In this document: in pieces, positions 1-8,647 of the stretch
Layout: every line of letters begins with the position of its first letter
How positions within the stretch are numbered: position 1 is the stretch's first letter
Translations under genes and position numbers: made by a program
Notes under the pieces: model-generated
Seen by the model: the letters and a program-made list of their open reading frames with translations, nothing else
Databases searched by the model: none
Told to the model about the DNA's origin: nothing
DNA from: Providencia rettgeri
GTDB taxonomy: Bacteria; Pseudomonadota; Gammaproteobacteria; Enterobacterales; Enterobacteriaceae
NCBI RefSeq assembly: GCF_001874625.1
Contig: NZ_CP017671.1
Span: 2,604,001-2,668,000, forward strand
Length of the DNA: 64,000 nucleotides
Reading direction: 5' to 3'

Positions 1-74
1 AAATAAAGATTAGCAGAATAAAATTCAAGATTTAATTGCTCATTTAGTTTATTGACCATGTCTGTAGTTAACAT
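1..74 (-). CDS. ftnA: Ferritin FtnA, N-terminal part (cut by window edge)
   Basis: Only the first 24 codons lie in the window. The minus strand from 74 reads MLTTDMVNKLNEQLNLEFYS and continues off the left edge. This matches the start of bacterial non-haem ferritin (E. coli FtnA begins [20 protein letters not shown]), the cytosolic 24-mer iron store whose first helix carries ferroxidase-site glutamates. An AAGG ribosome-binding site lies about 8 bases upstream. It is divergent from holE, and the space between carries Fur-box-like sequence, which fits an iron-responsive gene. The rest of the protein cannot be judged. Confidence 0.85.
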   Translation of the reverse strand, partial: MLTTDMVNKLNEQLNLEFYSANLY

Positions 75-197
75 ATTTATGCCTTATCAGTTAATCGTTC
101 ATTCTTATATTATGCACAGTATTACAATAATTAAAACCCTAAAACAATCTTAAAACAAAAAAATCCAATTTACTGATTATTAATAACTTTTGTTAAA

Positions 198-222
198 AAC
201 AATAATAATCAATCTCATTATC
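198..222. promoter_or_regulatory. Fur-box-like sequence between ftnA and holE
   Basis: The 19-mer AACAATAATAATCAATCTC at 198-216 agrees with the Fur consensus GATAATGATAATCATTATC at 14 of 19 positions by eye, and the match runs on into CATTATC to 222. A related GATAACAATCATTC lies at 251-264. In E. coli ftnA is known to be activated by Fur relieving H-NS silencing, so tandem sites here make sense. The AT-rich background raises the chance of coincidence. Confidence 0.4.
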
Positions 223-363
223 TTTTCTTGGCTTATATTTTAATTATCACGATAACAATCATTCGTCTTTATTTTTCCGACATCATTTTTTAATATTCTA
301 TTGAGATTTTTTCTCATTAACCCATTATAATAAATCAGTGAGAATTAACTTTTGAGAACCAAA

Positions 364-594
364 ATGAACTACAACCTTGCTTTATTACCTAAAGATGAAA
401 TGGATAAGATCAACGTTGACCTTTTAGCCTCCGGTGTTGCATTCAAAGAACGCTATAACGTCGCCGTCATCGCCGAAGCCGTCGAACGGGAACAGCCCGA
501 GCACCTAAGGGAGTATTTCAGAGAAAGGTTGGTTTATTACCGCCAACTTTCACAAAATTTTGCGCGTATGCCTTATGAACCCAGAAATCGCTAA
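364..594 (+). CDS. holE: DNA polymerase III theta subunit HolE
   Basis: Small 76-residue protein, the same length as E. coli HolE. It shares the diagnostic run [20 protein letters not shown] and then [20 protein letters not shown] and MPYEP near the end. Theta binds the epsilon proofreading exonuclease in the polymerase III core and mildly stabilises it. I place the start at ATG 364, which aligns exactly with E. coli; an in-frame TTG at 352 would add four residues. The ribosome-binding site is weak. The gene is followed by a strong hairpin terminator and stands alone, divergent from ftnA. Confidence 0.95.
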   Translation: MNYNLALLPKDEMDKINVDLLASGVAFKERYNVAVIAEAVEREQPEHLREYFRERLVYYRQLSQNFARMPYEPRNR

Positions 595-661
595 ATTGAT
601 TACTCGGTTTACTACCCAATATTTTTATTTGGTCACGAAGTAAATTTATGATCCATACACT

Positions 662-693
662 AAAAAAGGGAGCCTTTTTCGGCTCCCCTTTAG
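662..693. terminator. Bidirectional terminator holE/yebF
   Basis: Hairpin AAGGGAGCC (666-674), loop, GGCTCCCCTT (681-690), with A-rich and T-rich flanks. It sits between the convergent holE and yebF and can serve both. Confidence 0.85.
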
Positions 694-747
694 TTACATT
701 AATACGAAAGAAAATGGGTCTTTTCTTTGTTAACTAATATTAACTGC

Positions 748-1113
748 CTATTTAGTTGCGTTATAGGTAACCGTATTATTTTGGCAATCGACCGAAACAG
801 AATAACGTAGGTCAGATTTTGCCCCTCTCACCACCAATGGAACAGTATAGCCTGTTTCAGTTTTAGTCACTTCACTATCATTGACCCATGCAACTGCCTT
901 TTTACCTAACGTGGCCTTCTCTTCTGCCCAACGCGGTAACCGATTATGCATAAAATCACTTTTAACCTGAGCCGCAATCTGTGGTTCAGTTAATGTACCA
1001 CAACTGACAAAGGGTTCCGCTTTACCTTCTTCATCGTTTGCGCTTAAAGCAAACGAACTAAAAACCAATGCACATGTCCCCAGAACAACAGCAATTTTAT
1101 GATTTGCTTCCAT
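748..1113 (-). CDS. yebF: YebF family secreted protein
   Basis: 121 residues with an N-terminal hydrophobic signal segment ending near ALSA (residues 22-25) and two cysteines (38 and 109) that likely form a disulphide, as in YebF. Family-typical pieces are NRLPRWAEE, VAWVN, VPLVVRG and YSVSVDCQ. E. coli YebF is exported by Sec and leaves the cell through porins; a related fold is the colicin M immunity protein. Its function here is unknown. GGAGGG precedes the ATG at 1113. It is convergent with holE, as the local gene set in E. coli (holE, ptrB, yebF) would suggest. Confidence 0.85.
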   Translation of the reverse strand: MEANHKIAVVLGTCALVFSSFALSANDEEGKAEPFVSCGTLTEPQIAAQVKSDFMHNRLPRWAEEKATLGKKAVAWVNDSEVTKTETGYTVPLVVRGAKSDLRYSVSVDCQNNTVTYNATK

Positions 1114-1304
1114 AGCACCCTCCGATACCCATATAAGGTAAAGATTTTTGATTAGTTTAGCTGCCCATTTAAACCTATTAGAATATGTTAAATTTACCAG
1201 TTACTTACTGGTCATTTTCTAACTAGTATCAATGAATAAAATGACTTAACTAATATTAATCTATCAGGTCTGCGCATAAATGTTAATAGTATGTTTACTA
1301 ATTA

Positions 1305-1484
1305 TTAATTTTCATCATCGAATAATACGTGAATTTGCTCTTTACCTTGGTGGCTTTCCCTAATTTCTTGAGCCACTATTGCAATGGCCTCTCCACTACT
1401 CATCCCTTGCGCCATCAACTGATGAATTCTTTCAACCGCTTCTTGTTGCTCTTCATGATTAAGTGCTGGTATTCCAGAAAGCAT
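1305..1484 (-). CDS. yoaH: UPF0181 family protein YoaH
   Basis: A short 59-residue gene found by reading the minus strand from ATG 1484 to TAA 1305. The product starts [20 protein letters not shown] and contains [10 protein letters not shown]-like [20 protein letters not shown], ending FDDEN. E. coli YoaH (59 aa) is nearly the same ([20 protein letters not shown]). It is divergent from pabB, exactly as in E. coli. Molecular function is unknown. The plus-strand reading frame over the same bases is a shadow. Confidence 0.93.
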   Translation of the reverse strand: MLSGIPALNHEEQQEAVERIHQLMAQGMSSGEAIAIVAQEIRESHQGKEQIHVLFDDEN

Positions 1485-1611
1485 GGTTTAAACCTCATAA
1501 GTAAAATACTAAAATCAATAATTAAGATTTTAACATCTCTTCGATTATTAAGATAAGAATATATGTTAACCTGTTCAAATCCACTTGTTGCGGAATATTA
1601 TATTTATCGAC

Positions 1612-2982
1612 ATGACTATCAATAAAAAACAGTTACCTTATCGCCCAACTGCGGCAATCGACTATTTTGCGCCTATTGCACATCTGCCATGGGCAATGTT
1701 ATTACATTCAGGAAATGCAAAACATTCACATAATCGATTTGATATTATTGTCGCTGACCCTATTGCGACACTGACTACCTACCACAGCGAAACAACCATC
1801 ACAGAGCAAGGTCAACCTTCAACGACTTCGGGTTCAGACCCCTTTGATTTGCTAAAACAATTGCTCAATAAATACAGGTCGAACAATAATGAATGCATAG
1901 ATTTACCCTTTAATGGTGGTGCATTGGGCCTTTGGAGCTACGATTTAGGTCGTCGCATTGAAAAACTCCCTAACCTCGCCAAAACAGAATTACAATTTCC
2001 TGATATGGCCATCGGGATCTATTTATGGGCACTCATTATTGATCATCACACTAAAACAACTACATTAATTAGTTATGATGATATTGAAGCTAGGTTAGCT
2101 TGGTTACAGGCACAAAAAAAACCACGTAAAAATAAATTCCAATTAACGTCCCCTTGGCAATCAAACATGTCAGAAGAGACATATCACCAAAACATCGCGC
2201 ATATTCATGAATATTTACGTAATGGTGATTGTTATCAAATCAATTTAGCTCAAAGATTTAAAGCTAAGTATAAAGGGGACGAATGGAATGCATTTCTAGC
2301 TCTGTTAGAAAGTAATGAAGCCCCTTTCTCTTCCTTTATTCGTTTACCTGAAAACGCTGTCATTAGCATGTCCCCTGAGCGGTTTATTTTTTTACAGGAT
2401 GGCGATATTCAGACACGCCCAATTAAAGGAACACTTCCCCGTCTAGAAAATGAACAGGATGACCTTGCTCAAGTAGAAAAATTAGCAAACTCAACCAAAG
2501 ACCGTGCAGAAAACGTCATGATTGTCGATTTATTACGTAATGATATTGGCCGAGTTGCCCAGCCAGGGTCAGTGAATGTCCCTGAGTTATTTGCAGTGGA
2601 GTCATTTCCTGCTGTACACCATTTGGTTAGTACGGTCTGCGCAAAATTAGATGCACAGTATTGTGCTGCTGACTTATTAAGAGCGTGTTTCCCTGGAGGG
2701 TCAATCACCGGAGCACCTAAAATACGAGCAATGGAAATCATTGAAGAATTAGAACCGCATCGTCGACATGGATATTGTGGTGCAATAGGCTATATTAGCT
2801 TTTGTGGAAATATGGATAGCAATATTACTATTCGTACTTTATTGACCTATAAAAAACAAATTTACTGTTGGGCTGGTGGTGGTATTGTTGCTGATAGCCA
2901 AGCTGACAGAGAATATCAAGAGACATTTGATAAATTAAGCCTGATTTTACCTGTATTAGGAGCACTAAATAAAGATGACTGA
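1612..2982 (+). CDS. pabB: Aminodeoxychorismate synthase component I PabB
   Basis: 456 residues (E. coli 453). With glutamine amidotransferase PabA it converts chorismate to 4-amino-4-deoxychorismate for folate synthesis. It has the Anth_synt_I N-terminal region (LPWAMLLHSG, ADPIATLTT, GGALGLWSYDLGRR), then the chorismate-binding domain with DCYQINLAQRF, the PIKGT active-site lysine motif near residue 275, AENVMIVDLLRNDIGRV and PGGSITGAPK. ATG 1612 aligns best with E. coli; TTG 1585 upstream in frame is an alternative start. The 3' end overlaps nudL by 8 bases, so the two are translationally coupled. Confidence 0.95.
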   Translation: MTINKKQLPYRPTAAIDYFAPIAHLPWAMLLHSGNAKHSHNRFDIIVADPIATLTTYHSETTITEQGQPSTTSGSDPFDLLKQLLNKYRSNNNECIDLPFNGGALGLWSYDLGRRIEKLPNLAKTELQFPDMAIGIYLWALIIDHHTKTTTLISYDDIEARLAWLQAQKKPRKNKFQLTSPWQSNMSEETYHQNIAHIHEYLRNGDCYQINLAQRFKAKYKGDEWNAFLALLESNEAPFSSFIRLPENAVISMSPERFIFLQDGDIQTRPIKGTLPRLENEQDDLAQVEKLANSTKDRAENVMIVDLLRNDIGRVAQPGSVNVPELFAVESFPAVHHLVSTVCAKLDAQYCAADLLRACFPGGSITGAPKIRAMEIIEELEPHRRHGYCGAIGYISFCGNMDSNITIRTLLTYKKQIYCWAGGGIVADSQADREYQETFDKLSLILPVLGALNKDD

Positions 2983-3534
2983 ACTGAATAACTTTATCAA
3001 TCGTTTTCAGTTTACTTTGCCGACAACCCGCCAGCCTGTATTCAAGGCGGGTAAATCGGCTGCGGTTCTTTTGCCAATAATCAATAAACCGCACCCAACG
3101 TTACTTCTTACGCAACGCTCCCCTTTCTTACGTTCTCATGCAGGAGAAGTGGCTTTTCCTGGGGGGCAAGTGACCCCGAGGATGGCTCACCCATCAACAC
3201 CGCCTTACGTGAAGCTTACGAAGAAGTGGCGATCCCTCCGGAAAAAGTTAAAGTACTTGGCCAACTCGCCCCACTCCAAAGTTATGGTGGCTACGAGGTC
3301 ACCCCTGTAGTTGGGCTTTTACCTAATAATATTCGATATCAAGCGAACCCCAGCGAAGTGGCTTCTATCTTTGAAGTTCCATTGTTTGATGCACTTTCAC
3401 TTCAACGCCATAAATTCGTGGATATAAAGCGTTCAGGGCGGCACAGTCGCATCTTTTTTTACTGGTATAACGGGCGGTTAGTTTGGGGTTTGACTGCCTC
3501 AATAATCCACCAATTAGCTTTACAACTAGATTGA
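2975..3534 (+). pseudogene. nudL: Nudix CoA pyrophosphatase NudL, frameshifted
   Basis: NudL hydrolyses CoA and short acyl-CoAs to phosphopantetheine and 3',5'-ADP. Frame 1 from ATG 2975 gives the N-terminal part up to AGEVAFPGG, then runs into nonsense. The rest resumes in the next frame (DPEDGSPINTALREAYEEVA, EVTPVVGLL, VWGLTASIIHQLALQLD). The break falls in or just after a run of six G at 3161-3166. A seventh G would restore FPGGASDPEDGSP and a complete Nudix box, giving about 186 residues like E. coli NudL (192). It could be a real null allele, slippage at the G run, or a sequencing error. Overlap with pabB is as in E. coli. Confidence 0.85.
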
Positions 3535-3813
3535 GCCTTTCATAACTATTCACCATATAGCGCCGTTATTACAGTGTGATATTTTTAGATAGCCGTTATA
3601 TAGCGTCAGATCTTACAAAATATCCATCTTTATACTGACTACTTTTTAGACAATTCACAGACATTTTGTGCTATTTACCTTCAATTCACACTCCTCAACT
3701 ACCTTATTTCAAAAAATACTTTAAACTTACTGGTTAACACTACTAAATAACAGTAAAGTAGCGCCTTTTAAAATAAAGCACTATATTTTCATCTTTTTTT
3801 TAAGGAGTCCTGC

Positions 3814-5178
3814 GTGATAAGCGTTTTCGACATGTTTAAAGTGGGCATTGGCCCTTCAAGCTCTCATACCGTCGGTCCGATGAAAGCTGGGAAAGAATTT
3901 GTCGATGATTTGGTAAGCAAAGGCATATTGCCTAACGTTACTCGTATTTCTGTGGATGTTTACGGGTCATTATCGCTTACTGGAAAAGGGCACCATACTG
4001 ATATCGCCATTATTATGGGGCTAGCAGGTAATATGCCTGCCACCGTTGACATTGAATCTATTCCAACTTTTATCAAAAATGTGGAAGAGTCAGAGAAACT
4101 CCCGCTAGCTAATGGAACTCAGGTTGTTGACTTTCCAAATGAAGGCGGCATGAATTTTCGTCAAGATAACCTGCCTTTACATGAGAATGGCATGACAATT
4201 CATGCATTTAATGGTGATAAAGAAATTTATACCAAAACTTATTATTCTATCGGCGGTGGTTTTATCGTCGATGAAGAACATTTTGGTCAATCCATCCTTG
4301 ATAGCAAACCTGTGTCGTATCCATACAATTCTGCTGACGAATTATTATTGAATTGCAAAAAATCAGGTCTTTCTATTTCTAGTTTAATGATGAAAAATGA
4401 GCTAGATCTCCATACTAAAGAAGAAATTGAAGAATACTTCGCTGATGTGTGGCACACGATGCAAGCTTGTATTGAGCGTGGCTTAAATACTGAAGGCGTC
4501 TTACCGGGTCCGCTACGCGTTCCTCGTCGAGCACCGGCACTAAATCGACTGGTCACATCATCAAGTAAACTTTCAAATGACCCGATGAATGTTATCGACC
4601 TTATCAATATGTATGCCTTAGCCGTTAATGAGGAAAATGCCGCAGGAGGCCGCGTTGTCACTGCCCCTACCAATGGAGCATGTGGTATCGTCCCCGCCGT
4701 ATTAGCTTATTACAATCATTGTATTGAGCCAGTTACCCCTGAGCTGTATATGCGCTATTTCTTAGCTTCAGGCGCAATTGGCATTTTATATAAAATGAAC
4801 GCATCAATTTCAGGAGCTGAAGTTGGCTGTCAAGGTGAGGTCGGTGTCGCATGTTCAATGGCTGCTGCAGGCCTTACCGAGCTATTTGGAGGCAGCCCAG
4901 AGCAAGTTTGTATCGCCGCTGAAATTGGCATGGAACACAACTTAGGACTAACCTGTGACCCTGTTGCTGGGCAAGTACAAGTGCCTTGCATTGAGCGTAA
5001 TGCAATCGCATCAGTCAAAGCCATAAATGCAGCAAGAATGGCATTACGTAGAACCAGTGAACCTCGTGTTTCTCTCGATAAAGTGATTGAAACTATGTAC
5101 GAAACAGGGAAGGACATGAATGCCAAATACCGTGAAACTTCCCGCGGTGGTTTAGCTATCAAGGTGCAATGTGATTAG
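3814..5178 (+). CDS. sdaA: L-serine dehydratase SdaA
   Basis: 454 residues, the same length as E. coli SdaA. It deaminates L-serine to pyruvate and ammonia using an oxygen-sensitive [4Fe-4S] cluster. It starts at GTG 3814 with AAGGAG 9 bases upstream. The N-terminal regulatory domain has GIGPSSSHTVGPM and SLTGKGHHTD. The catalytic domain contains AAGGRVVTAPTNGACGIVPA, EVGCQGEVGVACSMAAAG and GLTCDPVAGQVQVPCIERN, holding the cluster cysteines. The ending AIKVQCD, with the C-terminal tail cysteine that occupies the cluster in this family, is conserved. It follows nudL as in E. coli but has its own 280-base leader. Confidence 0.97.
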   Translation: MISVFDMFKVGIGPSSSHTVGPMKAGKEFVDDLVSKGILPNVTRISVDVYGSLSLTGKGHHTDIAIIMGLAGNMPATVDIESIPTFIKNVEESEKLPLANGTQVVDFPNEGGMNFRQDNLPLHENGMTIHAFNGDKEIYTKTYYSIGGGFIVDEEHFGQSILDSKPVSYPYNSADELLLNCKKSGLSISSLMMKNELDLHTKEEIEEYFADVWHTMQACIERGLNTEGVLPGPLRVPRRAPALNRLVTSSSKLSNDPMNVIDLINMYALAVNEENAAGGRVVTAPTNGACGIVPAVLAYYNHCIEPVTPELYMRYFLASGAIGILYKMNASISGAEVGCQGEVGVACSMAAAGLTELFGGSPEQVCIAAEIGMEHNLGLTCDPVAGQVQVPCIERNAIASVKAINAARMALRRTSEPRVSLDKVIETMYETGKDMNAKYRETSRGGLAIKVQCD

Positions 5179-5201
5179 TTTTAACCTACGGTAAACACGT
5201 T

Positions 5202-5250
5202 AACGCCCTCTTCATTCTATTATCAAGTCGATAGCATTGAGGGCGTTTTT
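5202..5250 (+). terminator. sdaA terminator
   Basis: AACGCCCTC at 5202-5210 pairs with GAGGGCGTT at 5239-5247, followed by TTTT. The loop of about 28 bases contains a smaller CTATTATC/GATAG pairing. Confidence 0.8.
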
Positions 5251-5506
5251 ATCTGCAATTAAGTGCTCATTCGGTTAGCACTGTCTTTTCCTACCACAAC
5301 CTTCAAATTTAATTAATCATTTCCCCCACAAAAAACCTTGTTTTTTACTGTTTATTATATATTTCATCAACAGCATCAAAATGGAAGCTATGCTATTTTA
5401 TGCTAAAAGTGCTTCTTTACATTATTTATCAACAATCAAACCCCCCCGCCAACCCGCCCATTTTTTAACCAAAAAATCAATGGCAGCCTATTTTTGCTTA
5501 ATTTTT

Positions 5507-5520
5507 TGTTACCTGTAACA
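5507..5520. promoter_or_regulatory. TGTTAC inverted repeat, possible LacI-family operator
   Basis: Perfect 6-base inverted repeat TGTTACCTGTAACA with a 2-base spacer. It closely resembles the operator of the gluconate repressor GntR of E. coli (core TGTTACCGGTAACA as I recall it). It lies about 330 bases before manX and may be read by a LacI-family repressor. The partner regulator is not in the window. Confidence 0.35.
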
Positions 5521-5622
5521 CAATAACAATCCACTCAATTAAAAATTTATAAAAATAAAACCCAACAAAAAACAAATAAAAAGATAATAATCGCAAATTA
5601 ATAAGTGATTTTAGGTATATTC

Positions 5623-5644
5623 TTATTTTTCTGACGCGAAACAA
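5623..5644. promoter_or_regulatory. Possible Mlc (DgsA) site before manX
   Basis: TTATTTTTCTGACGCGAAAC at 5623-5642 has the TTATTT and CGCGAAA halves typical of Mlc operators, and manXYZ is a classical Mlc target in E. coli. The right half is imperfect, so this is a weak call. Confidence 0.3.
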
Positions 5645-5847
5645 GTTTTTAGGTTAAAACAAAATGTTATGCTACATATGGACTCGATACTAACAAGATA
5701 AGTAGCTGGCTTATGGATACCATGAGTAATTTGTAATTATTCAGCTAATATTATGATACAGGGGAAATTGATAAAGAGGAGTCTAACTTTAGCATCCGTT
5801 TTATCTACAGATAATATTTCGTTTTATCTATCTATGAGGGAAAAATA

Positions 5848-6810
5848 GTGAGTATAGCTATTATGATTGGTACACACGGAGTCGCTGCAGAACAGCTTCT
5901 TCGAACAACCGAGATGTTAATAGGCGAACAAGACAATGTTTCGTTTATTGATTTTATCCCTGGGGAAAATGCAGACACCCTGTTTGATAAATACACTCAA
6001 AAACTAACTGATTTAGATACTTCAAAAGGCGTACTGTTTTTAGTTGATACATGGGGAGGTAGCCCATTTAATGCCGCAAGTCGTATCGTTAATCAACATG
6101 AAAACTATGACATCATCACTGGCGTAAATGTTCCAATGCTAGTTGAAACCTTTATGTGTCGTGATGATAACCCCACCTTGAGCGAACTGATCACTGTAGC
6201 ATTAGAAACTGGTCGTGGTGGCGTTCGTTCATTTAAGTTCAAAGAAGTTGAAACAGCGCCCGCAGCAGCGGCACCAAGTACTCCTGCTCCAGCGCCAATC
6301 AAAGCTGGTCCGGGTGAACATATGGTAATAGCCCTTGCCCGTATTGATGACCGTCTAATTCATGGCCAAGTGGCAACTCGCTGGACCAAAGAAACGCAAG
6401 TTAAACGAATTATTGTTGTCAGTGATGAGGTAGCAAAAGACCAAGTCCGTTCAACATTACTCAAACAAGTCGCTCCACCTGGGGTAACCGCTCATGTTGT
6501 TGATGTCGCTAAATGCATTCGCGTTTATAACAACCCGAAATATGCAGGTGAGCGTGTTATGTTGCTGTTTACTAACCCAACAGACGTTAAACGTATTGTC
6601 GAAGAAGGTGTTGAAATCAAGTCCGTTAATATTGGTGGTATGGCTTACCATGATGGTAAAACCATGGTAACCAATGCGGTTTCAATCAACCAAGAAGACA
6701 TCGATGCATTTAATTATTTGAATGACAAAAATATTGAGCTTGAAGTCAGAAAAGTTTCATCTGACAACAAAGTCCACATGATGGACTTAATTAGCAAGCT
6801 CAAAAAATAA
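5848..6810 (+). CDS. manX: Mannose PTS EIIAB subunit ManX
   Basis: 320 residues. The IIA domain (about 1-130) has the phosphorylation histidine at His10 in GTHG, then an Ala/Pro linker at about 137-152, then the IIB domain with the second phospho-histidine, His172 in DDRLIHGQVATRW. It passes phosphate from HPr to sugars taken up by ManYZ (mannose, glucose, glucosamine and similar hexoses). It starts at GTG 5848 behind GAGGG. It is the first gene of manXYZ, with 82 bases to manY. Confidence 0.96.
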   Translation: MSIAIMIGTHGVAAEQLLRTTEMLIGEQDNVSFIDFIPGENADTLFDKYTQKLTDLDTSKGVLFLVDTWGGSPFNAASRIVNQHENYDIITGVNVPMLVETFMCRDDNPTLSELITVALETGRGGVRSFKFKEVETAPAAAAPSTPAPAPIKAGPGEHMVIALARIDDRLIHGQVATRWTKETQVKRIIVVSDEVAKDQVRSTLLKQVAPPGVTAHVVDVAKCIRVYNNPKYAGERVMLLFTNPTDVKRIVEEGVEIKSVNIGGMAYHDGKTMVTNAVSINQEDIDAFNYLNDKNIELEVRKVSSDNKVHMMDLISKLKK

Positions 6811-6892
6811 TGCTTAATACAATTTTTTATTTTAGTTCTTTATCCATTACTCAAACAGATTTTAAAACTTGTTGGTTACAGGAGATTAAACA

Positions 6893-7693
6893 ATGGAACT
6901 TACCGTTGTTCAAATAGTACTGGTCTTCATCGTTGCATGTATCGCGGGGATGGGGTCAATCCTCGATGAATTCCAGTTTCACCGCCCTCTCGTTGCCTGT
7001 ACGCTTATTGGTATCGTTTTGGGAGACATGAAAACAGGTATCATCATCGGTGGTACTTTGGAAATGATAGCTTTGGGGTGGATGAATATCGGTGCCGCGG
7101 TCGCACCTGATGCTGCACTCGCCTCAATTATTTCAACCATTTTGGTCATCGCCGGTGGGCAAAGCATTGGTGCTGGTATTGCATTAGCCATTCCTCTTGC
7201 CGCGGCTGGGCAAGTATTAACCATTATCGTACGTACCATTACTGTTGCGTTCCAACACGCAGCTGATAGGGCTACAACGACTGGTAACTTGACTTATCTA
7301 AGCGTAGTTCACGTTTCAGCACTGGTCTTGCAAGCTATGCGCGTTGCTATTCCTGCGCTTATTGTTGCTGTTTCTGTAGGGACATCCGAGGTTCAGCAAC
7401 TGCTAAGTTCAATCCCTGAAGTTGTCACAAGTGGCTTAAATATCGCTGGGGGTATGATTGTTGTTGTTGGTTATGCAATGGTCATTAATATGATGCGTGC
7501 AGGCTATCTGATGCCGTTCTTCTACCTAGGCTTTGTCACTGCAGCCTTTACAGATTTCAACCTCGTTGCTCTGGGTGTCATTGGTGTTGTCATGGCCGTA
7601 CTTTACATCCAACTCAGCCCTAAATACAACAAATCTCAAGTTGTTGTGAGCCAAGGGAATAGTAACAACAATCTTGATAATGAATTAGACTAG
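6893..7693 (+). CDS. manY: Mannose PTS EIIC subunit ManY
   Basis: 266-residue membrane permease subunit of the mannose PTS (EII-Sor family IIC), with repeated hydrophobic helices from residue 5 onward and the conserved early segment GSILDEFQFHRPLVACTLIG. ManY and ManZ together form the sugar channel, which in enterobacteria also serves lambda-type phage DNA entry and as the target of some bacteriocins. AGGAG precedes the ATG. It is 13 bases from manZ, in one operon with manX. Confidence 0.96.
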   Translation: MELTVVQIVLVFIVACIAGMGSILDEFQFHRPLVACTLIGIVLGDMKTGIIIGGTLEMIALGWMNIGAAVAPDAALASIISTILVIAGGQSIGAGIALAIPLAAAGQVLTIIVRTITVAFQHAADRATTTGNLTYLSVVHVSALVLQAMRVAIPALIVAVSVGTSEVQQLLSSIPEVVTSGLNIAGGMIVVVGYAMVINMMRAGYLMPFFYLGFVTAAFTDFNLVALGVIGVVMAVLYIQLSPKYNKSQVVVSQGNSNNNLDNELD

Positions 7694-7706
7694 GAGGAAC
7701 GCAATC

Positions 7707-8558
7707 ATGGTTGACACAACTCAATCTACAGAGAAAAAACTGACTCAGAGCGATATTCGCGGTGTTTTTTTGCGTTCCAATTTATTCCAAGGCTCTTGGA
7801 ACTTTGAACGTATGCAAGCTCTCGGCTTCTGCTATTCAATGATCCCTGTTATTCGCCGCCTTTATCCAGAAAATAATGACGACCGTAAACAAGCGATTAA
7901 ACGCCATTTAGAATTTTTCAATACGCACCCATACGTTGCAGCGCCGGTCCTTGGCGTGACGATGGCAATGGAAGAACAACGCGCTAATGGTGCAGACATT
8001 GATGACGGGGCAATCAACGGTATCAAGGTCGGTCTCATGGGGCCTCTTGCTGGTGTCGGTGACCCAATTTTCTGGGGAACAGTACGCCCTGTCTTTGCGG
8101 CACTCGGTGCTGGGATCGCGATGACAGGTAGTTTACTCGGCCCATTACTCTTTTTCTTTTTATTCAACCTAGTACGGTTACTCACCTTATACTATGGAAT
8201 TTCATATGGTTATAAGAAAGGGATCGATATTGTTCAAGATATGGGAGGCGGCTTCCTACAAAAATTAACAGAGGGAGCTTCAATACTTGGTTTGTTTGTT
8301 ATGGGGGCCTTAGTAAACAAGTGGACACACGTCAATATTCCACTTGAGGTTTCGCGCATCAAAAACCAAACTACAGGTGTAGAAGATATTACGACTGTAC
8401 AGATGATCCTAGACCAATTAATGCCTGGTTTAGTGCCATTGTTATTAACCTTCGGATGTATGTGGCTCTTACGCCATAAAGTTAATGCATTATGGATTAT
8501 TATCGGTTTCTTCGGTCTTGGTATCTTAGGTGCTTGGCTGAAATTCTTAGCACCATAA
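7707..8558 (+). CDS. manZ: Mannose PTS EIID subunit ManZ
   Basis: 283 residues, EIID family. The soluble N-terminal half has SNLFQGSWNFERMQALGFCY and MAMEEQRANG, and GLMGPLAGVGDP marks the family. The C-terminal end is a membrane helix. It works with ManY as the translocating pore of the mannose PTS. GGAGG lies just before the ATG. It is the last PTS gene and is followed by a terminator, after which yobD begins. Confidence 0.96.
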   Translation: MVDTTQSTEKKLTQSDIRGVFLRSNLFQGSWNFERMQALGFCYSMIPVIRRLYPENNDDRKQAIKRHLEFFNTHPYVAAPVLGVTMAMEEQRANGADIDDGAINGIKVGLMGPLAGVGDPIFWGTVRPVFAALGAGIAMTGSLLGPLLFFFLFNLVRLLTLYYGISYGYKKGIDIVQDMGGGFLQKLTEGASILGLFVMGALVNKWTHVNIPLEVSRIKNQTTGVEDITTVQMILDQLMPGLVPLLLTFGCMWLLRHKVNALWIIIGFFGLGILGAWLKFLAP

Positions 8559-8580
8559 TTCTCTTGTAATTATTTGAATT

Positions 8581-8604
8581 GGGAGGTTGCAGCCTCCCTT
8601 TTTT
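8581..8604 (+). terminator. manXYZ terminator
   Basis: GGGAGG (8581-8586), loop TTGCAG, CCTCCC (8593-8598) and six T. It lies between manZ and yobD, so part of the transcripts probably read on into yobD. Confidence 0.85.
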
Positions 8605-8647
8605 AATTTTAAGCTCTGCACATGTTTACTTATCCAAGGGCGCTCCA

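Larger units (their letters stand above)
5251..5847. other. AT-rich leader of the man operon
   Basis: A gene-free stretch of about 600 bases between the sdaA terminator and manX. It is strongly AT-rich except for a C-rich patch at 5441-5460. It contains a perfect inverted repeat TGTTAC-CT-GTAACA (5507-5520) and an Mlc-like sequence (5623-5644). No open frame of note is present. I take it as the promoter and regulatory region of manXYZ, with the transcription start not located. Confidence 0.6.

Noticed and set aside
1329-1556. Plus-strand reading frame of 75 codons
   Set aside because: It overlaps yoaH on the opposite strand, which matches a known family over its whole length; the plus-strand frame has no family or ribosome-binding site.
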